Assembly (NCBI GenBank): GCA_019114825.1
Contig: DXES01000080.1
Location: 1-37,046, forward strand
Direction of reading: 5' to 3'
From: Candidatus Anaerotruncus excrementipullorum
GTDB taxonomy: Bacteria > Bacillota > Clostridia > Oscillospirales > Ruminococcaceae
DNA: 37,046 nucleotides
Positions within the stretch are counted from its first letter, which is position 1. Every line of letters begins with the position of its first letter. Shown piece after piece: positions 6,958-16,600 of this stretch. The notes under the pieces were generated by a model. It was not told where the DNA came from and ran no database searches. It worked only from the letters and a program-made list of their open reading frames with translations. A program made the position numbers and the translations under genes.

Positions 6958-8130
6958 ATGGAGTACAACTTTGACAAGGTCTACGATCGTATGGGCTCCG
7001 ACAGCATCAAATGGGAAAAACAGCTGAAATTCGGCGTTCCCAGCGGGCTGACCCCCTTCTGGATCGCGGACACCGACTTCGCAACGCTTCCCCAGGCGGT
7101 AGAAGCGATGCGCGCCCGCCTGGAGCACCCGATCTTCGGGTACACCTTCACTCCGGAAAAGGTTCTGGAGGCGGTCCAGGGCTGGTACAAGCGCCGCCAC
7201 GGCGTGGATCTGCCGGTCTCCGCCTACGCGGCCGCCCACGGCGTGGTCACATCCATCTGGTTCTCCATCCGGGCGTTTACCCAGGAGGGGGACGGCGTGC
7301 TGGTCTCCACCCCGGTGTATGACCCCTTCTTTGTGGTCATCGAGGACCAGAACCGCAAAAAGGTGGACTGCCCGCTGGTCTATGAGGACGGCGCCTACCA
7401 CATCGACTGGGAGCAGCTGGACGCCAAGCTGGCCACCGTGAAGGCGATGATCTTCTGCAACCCCCACAACCCCACCGGCAACGTGTGGACCGCGCAGGAA
7501 GTGGAGCGGGTGGTCCAGCTCTGCAAGAAGCACGATGTGTGGCTGTTCTCGGATGAGATCCACGGGGACGTGGCCCTCTACGGCAACCGCTGCACCTCCG
7601 CCGCCCAGTTCGCGGCCGAATATGACAAGATGGTGGTCTACACCGCCATCAGCAAGACCTTCAATATGGCGGGCCTGGAGTCCTCCTGCAACATCATCCC
7701 CAACCCCGACTACAAGGCCGCTTTGGTCAACTGCATGCACGGCGCCTGGCTGATGGGCCCCAACTGCATGGCCAACCCCGCCATCGCCGCCTGCTACACC
7801 TATGGCGACGAGTGGGTGGACCAGATGAACGCCTACCTCACCGAAAATGCCGAATATGTGATCCATACGCTGGCCGAGAAGGCCCCCGCCATCAAGGTGG
7901 TGAAGCCCCAGGGCACCTACCTGATGTGGCTGGATTTCAACGCCTTCGGCATGACCAGCAAGCAGATCACCGACGAGCTGGTGAAGGAGTATGGCGTGGC
8001 GGTGGGCGACGGCTCCGGCTACGGCAATGCGGAAGGGTTCATCCGTTTCAATATCGGCTGCCCCCGCGCGACTTTGGAGAAAGGCGTCGAAGCGCTCTGC
8101 CGCTTTGCCGCTTCTAAGAAAGAGAGGTAA
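6958..8130 (+). CDS. MalY/PatB-type PLP-dependent C-S beta-lyase or aminotransferase
   Basis: The protein has 390 residues, the usual size for fold-type I aminotransferases of the MalY/PatB group. Visible signatures are FWIADTDFATLP near the N-terminus, NPHNPTGNVW in the middle, FSDEIHGDVALYG with the PLP-contacting Asp, and SKTFNMAGLESS with the PLP lysine (Lys233). The C-terminus has FIRFNIGCPR with the carboxylate-binding Arg. Members cleave cystathionine, cysteine or S-conjugates to pyruvate, ammonia and a thiol, and some act as aminotransferases, so the substrate is open. ATG at 6958 is preferred over GTG at 6952 because GGAGG lies seven bases before it. The stop is six bases from the permease gene. 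A GC-rich hairpin (6877-6904) lies in the gap after the GntR gene. Confidence 0.88.
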   Translation: MEYNFDKVYDRMGSDSIKWEKQLKFGVPSGLTPFWIADTDFATLPQAVEAMRARLEHPIFGYTFTPEKVLEAVQGWYKRRHGVDLPVSAYAAAHGVVTSIWFSIRAFTQEGDGVLVSTPVYDPFFVVIEDQNRKKVDCPLVYEDGAYHIDWEQLDAKLATVKAMIFCNPHNPTGNVWTAQEVERVVQLCKKHDVWLFSDEIHGDVALYGNRCTSAAQFAAEYDKMVVYTAISKTFNMAGLESSCNIIPNPDYKAALVNCMHGAWLMGPNCMANPAIAACYTYGDEWVDQMNAYLTENAEYVIHTLAEKAPAIKVVKPQGTYLMWLDFNAFGMTSKQITDELVKEYGVAVGDGSGYGNAEGFIRFNIGCPRATLEKGVEALCRFAASKKER

Positions 8131-8136
8131 AAAAGA

Positions 8137-9456
8137 ATGGGAAACAAACTGAACTTTACAGACTGCCTAGGCTTCTGTATCGGCCAGATCGTCGGCTCCG
8201 GCATCTTCGTGCTCACCGGCATCGTCATGGGCCTCACCGGCCATGGTATGCCCTACGCCTTCATCCTGGCCGCTATCATCTCCCTGCTCCAGCTGATCCC
8301 CATGGCCATCATGGGCTCCGCAATGCCCGCCACCGGCGGCAGCTATGTGTATGCCAAGCGGCTGATCGGGCCCCGGGCCGGCTTTGTCTACCTGATGATC
8401 TTCGTGCTCTCCCAGGTGCTGATCGCCACCTTTGCGCTGGGCTTTGCTGACTATGTGCAGGTGATCTTCCCCGGCGTCTCCACGAAGGTGGTCGCCACCC
8501 TGGCCATCCTGGCCGCGGCCGGCGTCAACATCATCGGCCTGAAGACCTCCGCGGTGGTCCAGAAGGGCATGGTGGCCCTGCTGCTGATCTCCCTGGGCGT
8601 CTACATCGTCTTCGGCCTGCCCCGGGTCAGCTGGGAGATGCTGACCCCCACCATCGACAACCTGATGCCCAACGGGTTCCTCTCCTTCCTGCAGGGCGCG
8701 ACCATGCTCTCCTTCGCCTGCGGCGGCGCCAAGTTCCTGGCTGAGAACGGCGGCGAGGTGGAGAACCCCGGCAAGACCATCCCCCGCGCCATGGTGGTCT
8801 CCACACTGATTGTGGCCGTCTTCTATGCCCTGGTGGGCGTTGTGGCCGCCGGCGTGCTGCCCCTGGACCAGGTGGCCGGCCAGAACATCTCCGTGGTTGC
8901 CAAGGACGTGTTCCCCGCCCCCGTCTATCTGTTCTTTGTCATCGGCGGCGCCTGGTTCGCCCTGCTGACCACCCTGAACGGCACCCTCTCCTGGGTCACC
9001 CGCGGCCTGCAGCGCGCCTCCTTCGACGGCTGGCTGCCCAAGTCCTGGGGCAAGGAGACCAAGAGCGGAGCCCCCATCTATCTGCTGGGCTTCTTCGTTG
9101 TGGTGGGCCTGATCCCGGTGCTCACCGGCATGGACACCACCGATATCGCCAACATGGGCACCGGCTGCTCCAAGCTGTCCGACCTGCTGATGGTGTACGC
9201 CTGCTTCCGCCTGCCTGACGTGCTGCCCGAGGTGTATGAGAAGTCCACCTTGAAGATGGCCCCCGGCAAGCTGAAGGCGGTCATGGTCCTGGTGTTCCTG
9301 GTCCTGGGCGGCACCTCCGCGGTGAGCCTGTCCAGCCTGACCGGCGGCCAGTTCCTGGGCATGGGCGTGTTCATCGTCATCGCCATCATCGTGATGCTGC
9401 TGCGGCAGAAGCACTTCAAGGATGCGGACAACTTCAAGGCCAACAGCAAGGCCTAA
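8137..9456 (+). CDS. APC superfamily amino acid permease
   Basis: The protein has 439 residues with about 12 hydrophobic segments. The N-terminal GQIVGSGIFVLTG is the classic APC helix-1 substrate-binding motif, and PATGGSYVYAKRLIGPRAGF is the conserved segment around helix 3 and the following loop. It should import, or exchange, an amino acid across the cytoplasmic membrane using an ion or substrate gradient. Tight linkage to the PLP enzyme (six-base gap, GAGAGG site nine bases before the ATG) suggests it carries that enzyme's substrate. Codon choice is strikingly C/G-ending throughout, as in the preceding PLP gene, which hints at high expression. The exact substrate cannot be read from sequence. 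Confidence 0.9.
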   Translation: MGNKLNFTDCLGFCIGQIVGSGIFVLTGIVMGLTGHGMPYAFILAAIISLLQLIPMAIMGSAMPATGGSYVYAKRLIGPRAGFVYLMIFVLSQVLIATFALGFADYVQVIFPGVSTKVVATLAILAAAGVNIIGLKTSAVVQKGMVALLLISLGVYIVFGLPRVSWEMLTPTIDNLMPNGFLSFLQGATMLSFACGGAKFLAENGGEVENPGKTIPRAMVVSTLIVAVFYALVGVVAAGVLPLDQVAGQNISVVAKDVFPAPVYLFFVIGGAWFALLTTLNGTLSWVTRGLQRASFDGWLPKSWGKETKSGAPIYLLGFFVVVGLIPVLTGMDTTDIANMGTGCSKLSDLLMVYACFRLPDVLPEVYEKSTLKMAPGKLKAVMVLVFLVLGGTSAVSLSSLTGGQFLGMGVFIVIAIIVMLLRQKHFKDADNFKANSKA

Positions 9457-9497
9457 GCGGTCCTCTATCCGGCAATTTTAAGCAATCCATATTTTCC

Positions 9498-9533
9498 GAA
9501 ATCGTTGCCGGCTCTTTTGCCGGCAACGATTTC
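9498..9533. repeat. Strong intergenic hairpin between permease and redox genes
   Basis: Perfect 15-bp arms (9498-9512 and 9519-9533) surround a six-base loop. No T-tract follows on the plus strand, so complete termination is unlikely. It may stabilise or process the mRNA, or attenuate expression of the redox trio. Confidence 0.65.
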
Positions 9534-9557
9534 GCGCAATAAAAAGGAGGCGATGAG

Positions 9558-10817
9558 ATGCGCTACGCCATTGTGGGCTTCGGCACCGCCGGCTATCACG
9601 CCGCAAAGGCGATCCGTGCCGGGGACCCGGCCGGGGAGCTCCATGTCTATGGGGACACCGGCCTGGCGCCCTACAACCCCATGCTCACCACCTATTATGT
9701 CTATGGCAAGCTGGACCGGAAGGGGCTCTTCCCCTTTGGGGAGCTGGCCCAGCTCCAGGAGCAGCTGGGCTTTACCTACCACCACGAGCGTGTGATAAAG
9801 GTCCACGCCCAGGAGAGGACGGTGGAGACCGCCTCGGGGACCGAGCCGTATGACAGGATCCTGGTCGCCACCGGCGCCACCGCCTTTGCCCCGCCGGTAA
9901 AGGGCCTGGAGCCGGAGGACTCCTTCCTGATGCGCACCGTGGAGGATGCTCAGCGGCTCAAAGACCGCCTGGACCGGGGGGACGTAAAGACCGCCGTGGT
10001 GGTGGGCGCCTCCATGGCCGGGATCAAGGTGGTGGAGGTGCTGGCCAAGTACGGCGTCCAGGTGGTGCTGGCCGACCTGGCCAAGACCATCTTCCCGCTG
10101 GCAGCCTACCCGGAGGTGGCCGCCATGATCGAGGGGCGGGTGGCCAAGCGGGGGATCGACCTGCGCTTTGGCGTCACCATCGACCATATGGAGACGGTAG
10201 ACGGCCAGAAGACCGCCTTTCTCACCGACGGCACCGCAGTCCCCGCCGATCTGGTCTCCCTGTGCATCGGTACCCGGGCGGCCACAGCGGTGGTCCAGGG
10301 GGAGGTGGAGATCAACCGGGGGATTGTGGTCAACGATCGGATGGAGACCTCTGTCCCGGGCATCTATGCCGCCGGCGACTGCTGTGAGGGCAACAACCTG
10401 GAGAGCGGCCAGCACCAGATCATCGGCCTGTGGGCCAATGCCAACCGCCAGGGGCGGACGGCCGGCGCCAACATGGCCGGCTGCGAGGCCGCCTTCGAGG
10501 GCAATATCCTCCACAACATCACCCACTTTATGGATATGGACTTCATTGGCTTTGGGGATAACCGCATCCAAGGGGAGGTCCTGGAGACCGGTTCCCCCGA
10601 CCACGGCCTCTATATCCGGGTGGTCCTCCAGGAGGGGAAGATTGTGGGGGCCAATATTCTGGATGACTACCGCATCAGCGGCATTGTAAAAAACTATATG
10701 CTCCGCCTGTTCGCCGGGGAGCAGGGGAAGCTGCCCGACTACCAGAAGGCCATGCTCCTGCGCTCAGGGGTGCCGGAGAAATTTATCGACAAATTGGAGG
10801 GGAAGCTGCATGGATGA
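9558..10817 (+). CDS. FAD/NAD(P)-dependent pyridine nucleotide oxidoreductase
   Basis: The protein has 419 residues. The N-terminal Rossmann motif GFGTAGYHAAK binds FAD. A second nucleotide site, GASMAGIKVVEVL, should bind NAD(P)H, and GIYAAGDCCE is the C-terminal FAD-contacting motif. The early APYNPMLTTYYVYGK resembles the NADH-rubredoxin/nitrite reductase branch and lacks the redox Cys of NADH oxidases. It most likely passes electrons between NAD(P)H and the downstream ferredoxin and molybdoenzyme. AAGGAGG lies seven bases before the ATG. Its end overlaps the molybdoenzyme gene by eight bases, indicating translational coupling. No membrane segment or export signal was seen. Confidence 0.9.
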   Translation: MRYAIVGFGTAGYHAAKAIRAGDPAGELHVYGDTGLAPYNPMLTTYYVYGKLDRKGLFPFGELAQLQEQLGFTYHHERVIKVHAQERTVETASGTEPYDRILVATGATAFAPPVKGLEPEDSFLMRTVEDAQRLKDRLDRGDVKTAVVVGASMAGIKVVEVLAKYGVQVVLADLAKTIFPLAAYPEVAAMIEGRVAKRGIDLRFGVTIDHMETVDGQKTAFLTDGTAVPADLVSLCIGTRAATAVVQGEVEINRGIVVNDRMETSVPGIYAAGDCCEGNNLESGQHQIIGLWANANRQGRTAGANMAGCEAAFEGNILHNITHFMDMDFIGFGDNRIQGEVLETGSPDHGLYIRVVLQEGKIVGANILDDYRISGIVKNYMLRLFAGEQGKLPDYQKAMLLRSGVPEKFIDKLEGKLHG

Positions 10818-12942
10818 CCTGAACGCACTGCTGAAGGCCAAGATCCCCTGCCCCCAGACGGGGATTGAGGTCAAACACACCGTGTGCGCCATCTGCTCTC
10901 CCGCCTACAACTGCGGCATTGACGCCTATGTGAAGGACGGCAAGCTGCTGAAGGTGGAGGGGATGGACAGCCACCCCCGCAGCAAGGGCGGCCTTTGCAC
11001 CAAAGGCCTGGCCAACCGGGAGTTTGTCTATCGATCCGACCGGATTTTGACCCCCCTCAAGCGGGTGGGGGAACGGGGGGAGGGGAAGTTTTGCCCCATC
11101 ACCTGGGAGGAGGCCTACACGGAGATTGCCCAGAAGCTGCTGGCTATCCGGGCCCAGGACGGCCCGGACGCGGTGGCCTTCTTTGGCGGCTACAACAAGT
11201 GGTACCGCCCCTGGCTGCGCCGGTTTGCCCATTCGTTTGGCACCTATAATTATGGCACCGAGTCCTCCACCTGCATGACCGCCGGTTGGATGGCCTGGAA
11301 GGTGGCCGCCGGGCAGCTGGCCCGGCCGGATATGGCCCACTGCGACCTCTATCTGGGCTGGGCGTTTAACCCCTACTACTCCGGCTACCTCAACGCCCAA
11401 GCCGCTGAGAAGCGCAAGGCGGAAGGGGTCAAATTCATTGTGGTGGACCCACGGATTACCCCCACCACCGAAAAGTTGGCCGACCTGCACCTGCGGCCCC
11501 GGCCGGGCACCGACGGCGCTTTGGCCCTGTGCATCGGCAACACCCTGATCCAGCGGGGCTGGATCGACCGGGAATTTATCCAGCAGCATGTCCATGGCTT
11601 TGCAGAGTACGCTGAATATGCGAAGGATTTCAACGAGACCAATGTGGAGGCGCTCACCGGGGTGCCCTACAGCCAGGTGCTCCAAGCCTGCGAAATGATC
11701 CGGGACAGCAAGGCCATGGCCATTCAGGAGAACAGCGCCCCCATTCCCCACCACAAAAACGGCCTGCAAAACTACCGGGCGATCATGGCCCTCTCCGCCC
11801 TCACCGGCAACTTTGACCGGGTGGGCGGTCAGGTTCCCGCCCACCACAGCTTTACCCACCAGATCGCGGGGTTTGAGACCCGGGAGGAGGAGTGGCAGGA
11901 CGCCACCGCCCCCGCCCATCAAAAGCCCGCGGTGGGGGAGGAGCGGTTCCCCCTGTGGTTCCACACCGAGCGGGAGATGCAGGTGGTGGACCTGGCCCGC
12001 CAGATCAATGAGGGCACCCCCTACCCGGTGAAAGCGATCTTTGGTATGGGGGTCAACTTCCGGATGCTCCCCCAGGATGGGGAACTGGTGAAGGCCATCA
12101 AAAAGCTGGACTTTTTTGTCAATACCGACCTGTTCCTCACCGATACCTGCAAGCTGGCGGATATCGTCCTGCCGGTCTGTTCCTCTCTGGAGCGGGGGGA
12201 ACTGGAGACCTACCCCGGCGGTTGGGCTTGGTTCACCAAGCCGGCCATCAAACGGGTGGGGGAGAGCAGGAGCGATGTGGAGATCATCCGGGATCTGGCC
12301 CAGCGGATGGAGTTGGGGGACCGGGAGCTGGAAGCCGGTTATGAGGCCAATGTGGACTTTATGCTCTCCAACCTGGGGCTCACCGTGGCAGAGCTGAAAC
12401 AGTCGGAGGTACCAGTGAAGGTGGACTTCACCCCCTATCAGCCGGGCACCCGCCGGCGGGAGGGCCTGCCCACCGCCACCGGCAAATTCGAGCTCTATTC
12501 GGAGATGATTGCCAGCCATCCCCAGTGGGGACTGGACCCGCTGCCCACCTACTGCCCGCCGTTGGACGATGCGGATGAAAAGGAATATCCCTATGCCCTC
12601 TGCTCCGGCGGCCGCCTGCCCAATGCCCTGCACTCCCGGCTGCACAAGGTGCCCTGGCTGCGCAGCCTGCGCCCCGACCCCACCGCAGAAATTTCCTTGG
12701 AGGATGCCCAGGCCTTGGAGATCTCGGACGGGGATGGGATCGAGCTCTATACCGCCCGGGGGAGCATCTCGGTGAAGGCCCATCCCTCCCGCCGGGTACA
12801 GCCGGGCGTGGTGTTCTTCTACCACGGCTACAGCCAGGCGGATGTGAATGCCCTTATGTCCGACCAGCATGTGGACCCCTATTCCGGTTTCCCGGCCTAT
12901 AACGCCACCCGCTGTGGCATGAGAAAGAAGGTGGAGCAATGA
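10810..12942 (+). CDS. Cytoplasmic molybdopterin (bis-MGD) oxidoreductase, DMSO reductase family, substrate unknown
   Basis: The protein has 710 residues, typical of compact DMSO-reductase-family catalytic subunits. An N-terminal iron-sulfur site has Cys26, Cys29, Cys35 and Cys63 (VCAICSPAYNCGID and GGLCTKG), with a longer second spacing than the usual C-x2-C-x3-C. Later motifs include WEEAY, a FGGYN core strand, TESSTCMTAGW with Cys155 as candidate Mo ligand, VVDPRITPT, RPGTDGALALC and the C-terminal PYALCSGGRLPNALHSR dinucleotide-binding domain. There is no Tat signal, so it should be cytoplasmic. The partner ferredoxin overlaps by four bases and the FAD protein gene lies just upstream. The family covers sulfoxide, thiosulfate, nitrate and formate enzymes, among others, so the reaction is open. 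Neighbouring amino-acid genes favour an amino-acid-derived substrate. Confidence 0.9.
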   Translation: MDDLNALLKAKIPCPQTGIEVKHTVCAICSPAYNCGIDAYVKDGKLLKVEGMDSHPRSKGGLCTKGLANREFVYRSDRILTPLKRVGERGEGKFCPITWEEAYTEIAQKLLAIRAQDGPDAVAFFGGYNKWYRPWLRRFAHSFGTYNYGTESSTCMTAGWMAWKVAAGQLARPDMAHCDLYLGWAFNPYYSGYLNAQAAEKRKAEGVKFIVVDPRITPTTEKLADLHLRPRPGTDGALALCIGNTLIQRGWIDREFIQQHVHGFAEYAEYAKDFNETNVEALTGVPYSQVLQACEMIRDSKAMAIQENSAPIPHHKNGLQNYRAIMALSALTGNFDRVGGQVPAHHSFTHQIAGFETREEEWQDATAPAHQKPAVGEERFPLWFHTEREMQVVDLARQINEGTPYPVKAIFGMGVNFRMLPQDGELVKAIKKLDFFVNTDLFLTDTCKLADIVLPVCSSLERGELETYPGGWAWFTKPAIKRVGESRSDVEIIRDLAQRMELGDRELEAGYEANVDFMLSNLGLTVAELKQSEVPVKVDFTPYQPGTRRREGLPTATGKFELYSEMIASHPQWGLDPLPTYCPPLDDADEKEYPYALCSGGRLPNALHSRLHKVPWLRSLRPDPTAEISLEDAQALEISDGDGIELYTARGSISVKAHPSRRVQPGVVFFYHGYSQADVNALMSDQHVDPYSGFPAYNATRCGMRKKVEQ

Positions 12943-13448
12943 GCCGCCTGGCAATCGACCTGGATATGAGCAAATGCGTCTCCTGCGGCGCCTGCGCCAT
13001 AGCCTGTATGGACCAAAACGATATCGAGCTGGATGCCGGCAAAGGCCCCTTCCGCTGTGTCTTCGACATGGAGGAGCGGGAAGGGTTCAGCCACCTCTCC
13101 CTGGCCTGTATGCACTGTGTGGACGCCCCCTGCATTGTGGGCTGCCCCAGCGCCTGCATCCACAAGGACCCCGAGACCAACCTGACGGTCTTTGACACCA
13201 CCAACTGTATCGGCTGCCACTCCTGCGCCATGGCCTGTCCCTACGGTGTGCCCTCCTTTGGGCCGGATGGGAAGATGGTCAAGTGCGATGGCTGTTATGT
13301 CCGCGTACACCATGGGCTGCTGCCCGCCTGTGTCAAGGTCTGCCCCACCAAGGCGCTGCGCCTGATCGACCTGGATGCCCCTGCAGAGATCCCGCCGGAG
13401 CATTCCCTACGCCAGCGCAGCCTCGCCCTGCTGGAACGCCAAGTGTGA
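12939..13448 (+). CDS. Four-cluster [4Fe-4S] ferredoxin subunit (DmsB/PsrB/HycB-like)
   Basis: The protein has 169 residues. Cysteine groups are CVSCGACAIAC (13-23), CMHCVDAPCIVGC, CIGCHSCAMACPYG and CDGC...CVKVC, enough for four cubane clusters in the double-dicluster arrangement of molybdoenzyme electron-transfer subunits. It should shuttle electrons between the FAD protein and the Mo site. The ATGA overlap with the molybdoenzyme gene indicates coupled translation. No membrane anchor subunit (NrfD/DmsC type) follows; a terminator comes instead, so the complex appears to be soluble. Confidence 0.93.
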   Translation: MSRLAIDLDMSKCVSCGACAIACMDQNDIELDAGKGPFRCVFDMEEREGFSHLSLACMHCVDAPCIVGCPSACIHKDPETNLTVFDTTNCIGCHSCAMACPYGVPSFGPDGKMVKCDGCYVRVHHGLLPACVKVCPTKALRLIDLDAPAEIPPEHSLRQRSLALLERQV

Positions 13449-13477
13449 TTTCCCTCCTAACCATATCGCGTTCTCCT

Positions 13478-13521
13478 AAAACGGCTTGCCGCCTGCATTT
13501 TGCAGGCGGTAAGCCGTTTTT
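13478..13521 (+). terminator. Rho-independent terminator of the molybdoenzyme gene group
   Basis: Arms 13478-13497 and 13501-13520 pair along 20 positions with a single G-T wobble around a TTT loop and end in a T run. The hairpin lies 30 bases after the ferredoxin stop. Confidence 0.9.
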
Positions 13522-13567
13522 ACAGGGAAACACGTTTTTTGCCAATCCAGTTGGGAAAATGAAAATG

Positions 13568-13608
13568 TAAAAAGCGGCTGCCCCGCCGCATAGCGGAGCA
13601 GCCGCTTC
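13568..13608 (-). terminator. Rho-independent terminator of the M16 protease gene
   Basis: On the minus strand a GC-rich stem (arms 13571-13586 and 13593-13607, one wobble) is followed by TTTTT. It lies ten bases past the protease stop and faces the previous terminator. Confidence 0.85.
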
Positions 13609-13617
13609 CATCCATTC

Positions 13618-16600
13618 TTAGCCCTGCCGGTAGTCATAGACAGCGTCATAGACCTCCGCGGCGGCCTGGATCAGGGCGGCATTGCCGACGGTCACCAGCC
13701 GCATATCCTCCCACAGGGTACGCATGGCCTCTACAGCAGCTTCCCTGTCCGCCGGGGTGGCTTCCAGCATCTCTCTGGCCAGACGCTGTTGGAGGCCGGT
13801 GTCAAATCCAGACAGCGTATATTGCATGGCTATCATCATCCGTTCCAGCTTGCCGGTGGGCCTGGTGACGAGGGAATAGGCGCTGAGGATGTAGCCATCC
13901 AATTCCTCCTGGGTGAGCTCCAGCTCCGCCAGAACATCGGGAATCTGCGCAATCGCCGCAACACTGGCAGCGGGGTTGGGGTCGCTGTAGCTATAGACGG
14001 ACAGCTGATTCAACTGGGAGGACACCAGGACGCCAGCACTGTAGGCCAGCCCCTGGAAGCGGATGGTGGGGACCAGATATTGGTTCTCCAGGGCATAGAG
14101 GAAGGGGAATAGGGTTCCGGAGAGATTCTCCAGTTTTTTTGCATCAAGGACGGCCGCGGTGGTGGTGGTGCTCCCCTCGGTGACCACTGCAAATTGGTCC
14201 GGATACTGTGGGAAGGCATGGGCAGCCTGGGCCTTGGGCAGGGAGGGCAGGGCCCCCAACTTCTCCCCAGCCAGAGCACAGAACCCATCCAGCGTGTCGG
14301 CGGGGGCGGCAGCCATCACCACCAAATTGTCCCGGTGGAGGATATGTCCCGAGATCTCCTGCAGCTTGGCGGTCAGGGTGTCCATAGCGGCGGGATCGGC
14401 ATCCAGCTGTGCCCGCTGCTGGGCGAGGAACTCATAGAACCCTTGGCCGGAGAGCATCTCAGCGTATTGGTAGCTGGCACCGGACACTGTTTGGGCAAGG
14501 AGTAGGGCCAAATCCATTTCATCCGCCCGGGAGAGGTCGCTCTGCGGAAGAATCTGGTCGATGGCGTACAACACCTCCTCCGGGTTCAGATCCAACTGCC
14601 CAAACAGTTCCAAAAGCAGATCCAGGCTGTCCTCGGTATCCTGGGGCAGGGCGTACCATTGGAGGTATACAAAGGGATTGGCAAATGCCCCGGAATCGGG
14701 ATATTTCGTGCCGAGGGTGTAGCCGTAGAGATACTGCATGGCCAGCTGGTTCATCTCGGTGGCTGTGTGGGTTTTTGTGCCCAGCTGGTCTGCAAGCAGC
14801 AGGTAGAGGCGCAGATAGTACAGGTCCTCCTGGGGGATTGTGCTGGTGTCGAAGTAGACGGCATAGGACCCAATGCCCTCCATGCCGGAGGGGACGGTGA
14901 GGTAGGTGATGCCCTCCTCCTGCCGCTGTGTGACCTGGGGCAGCGGCTCCTCCAAAGGCAGGTCGGCCACCGGGATGGACAGGTCCTCATTCTGCATCTG
15001 GAGGGCGTTCCATTCATCGAAGGCCAAGGTATCGGCCACCAGCTGCTCCAGCTCCGCCTGGGTCATGCCCGCCTTTTTCTCGGCCAGATAGTCGGCCTGC
15101 TCCTGGAGAATCTGCTCAGCCAGGCCGGGCTGGGGGGTGGAGGTGACCAGGGCGCTGCGCTGGGCATTTTGCAGGTTGGCGGTCAGCTGCCGGATGAGCT
15201 GTTGGTCGGTGTCCTGGCGCAGGGTGTCAAAGGCGGCGTTCTGATCCAAAAGGCTGTCGGTCTCCCCGGTCTGCACCCACTTGTAGGCCACATAGGGGAA
15301 GATGTTTTCGATGATCACATCGGCCTGTTCCAGGGTGGTATAGTCGCCGATCTCCTTGGCCTTCAGGATGGACTCCACCAGGGCGGGGTCCAGCCCCTCC
15401 TCTGCCACCTGGGCTAGCGTCTGTTCCACCACCGCCTTGAAGGGGGCGGCGTCCTCCGGGTTGGCGCTTTGCAGCATGAAGGCAAAGAACGGCTTGGCTG
15501 AATCGATCCCCACCCCGGCGGACCCCAGGGAGGTAATACCGGCGTTATACAGATTTTCCCGGAAGGGGGAGCCCACCATATTGAATGCGGAGGACAGCAG
15601 GTCATACTCGGCCAGCTGGGTCCAGTCGGCGCCGTCCAGGTCCATGGCATAGAAGATATAGCTGACATCCCGGGTGGCGCTGCCCTCATAGGCAGGGATG
15701 GGCAGGGCAACTTCCACATAGCCGGACTGGGTGGGCGGATCGTCATAGGCGCTCAAGTCGGTGCCCTGGGCAGGGTAATGAGAGAGGTACTCCCCATCCA
15801 AAAATGCCAGGAAACTTTGGTAATCCAGGTCGCCATAGAGCAGCAGCAGGGAATTGTCGAAGTGATAGGCTCGGTCGTAGGTGGCCACCGTATGTTCATA
15901 GGTGAGGCCCTCATAGTTCTCAAACGCCCAGCCCAGCATATTGGCGGCATACTCCCCGGGATAGAGGGCCTGCAGGAGGTTGCGCATCGCATTGAGGGAG
16001 ATGTCGGTCATCCGGCCGGTATCCTCGCTGAAGACGGTCCCCCCCATCTGAATGGGGTCGTCCACATCATAAAGCATATACCGCAGGGCTTCCCGTTGGA
16101 AGAACCGCTCATCCTTCAAAAAGCTGGGGTCTACCATACAGCTCAAGTAGGCGTCTGCCATCTTTTGCAGCTGTTCTTCGCTCTGGCTGGCCACAGGGTA
16201 GATGGTGAATGTCAGGTTGGTAAAGGCGTTGAGATAGGTGTTGTAGGTCTTGCCCATCAGGTCAAAGAACAGGTCGTGGCTGGGGTATTTTCCAGAGGAG
16301 GCGAGCACCGCATGTTCAAACACATGGTTGGTGTCGGTCTCGTCCACCTGGGGGGTGCGGTAGGCCACAGCGAACGCCCGGTTGGTGTCGTCATTTTGAA
16401 TATAGAGCAGCTGGGCTCCGCTCACCGTATGGGTGAACGAGAGCAGGTTGGCGTCCAGTGGCGCAAAGGGTTCCACTGAGGTGAGGGTGAATCCGGCAAT
16501 CTCCTCCCCTATTTGGGGCGCAGCTTCGGGGCCTGCCGGCTGCTCCTGGGCAGGCTGGGAGGCGGCAGGCTGGCTGGAGGCTGCCTGGGAGGCCTCGCCG

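Noticed and set aside
8167-9414. Minus-strand open frame opposite the permease
   Set aside because: Rich in His, Gln and Gly, as expected from the complement of C-ending codons; no domain.
10783-12954. Minus-strand open frame of 723 codons opposite the molybdoenzyme
   Set aside because: The plus strand has clear iron-sulfur and Mo-enzyme motifs; the antisense frame has none.
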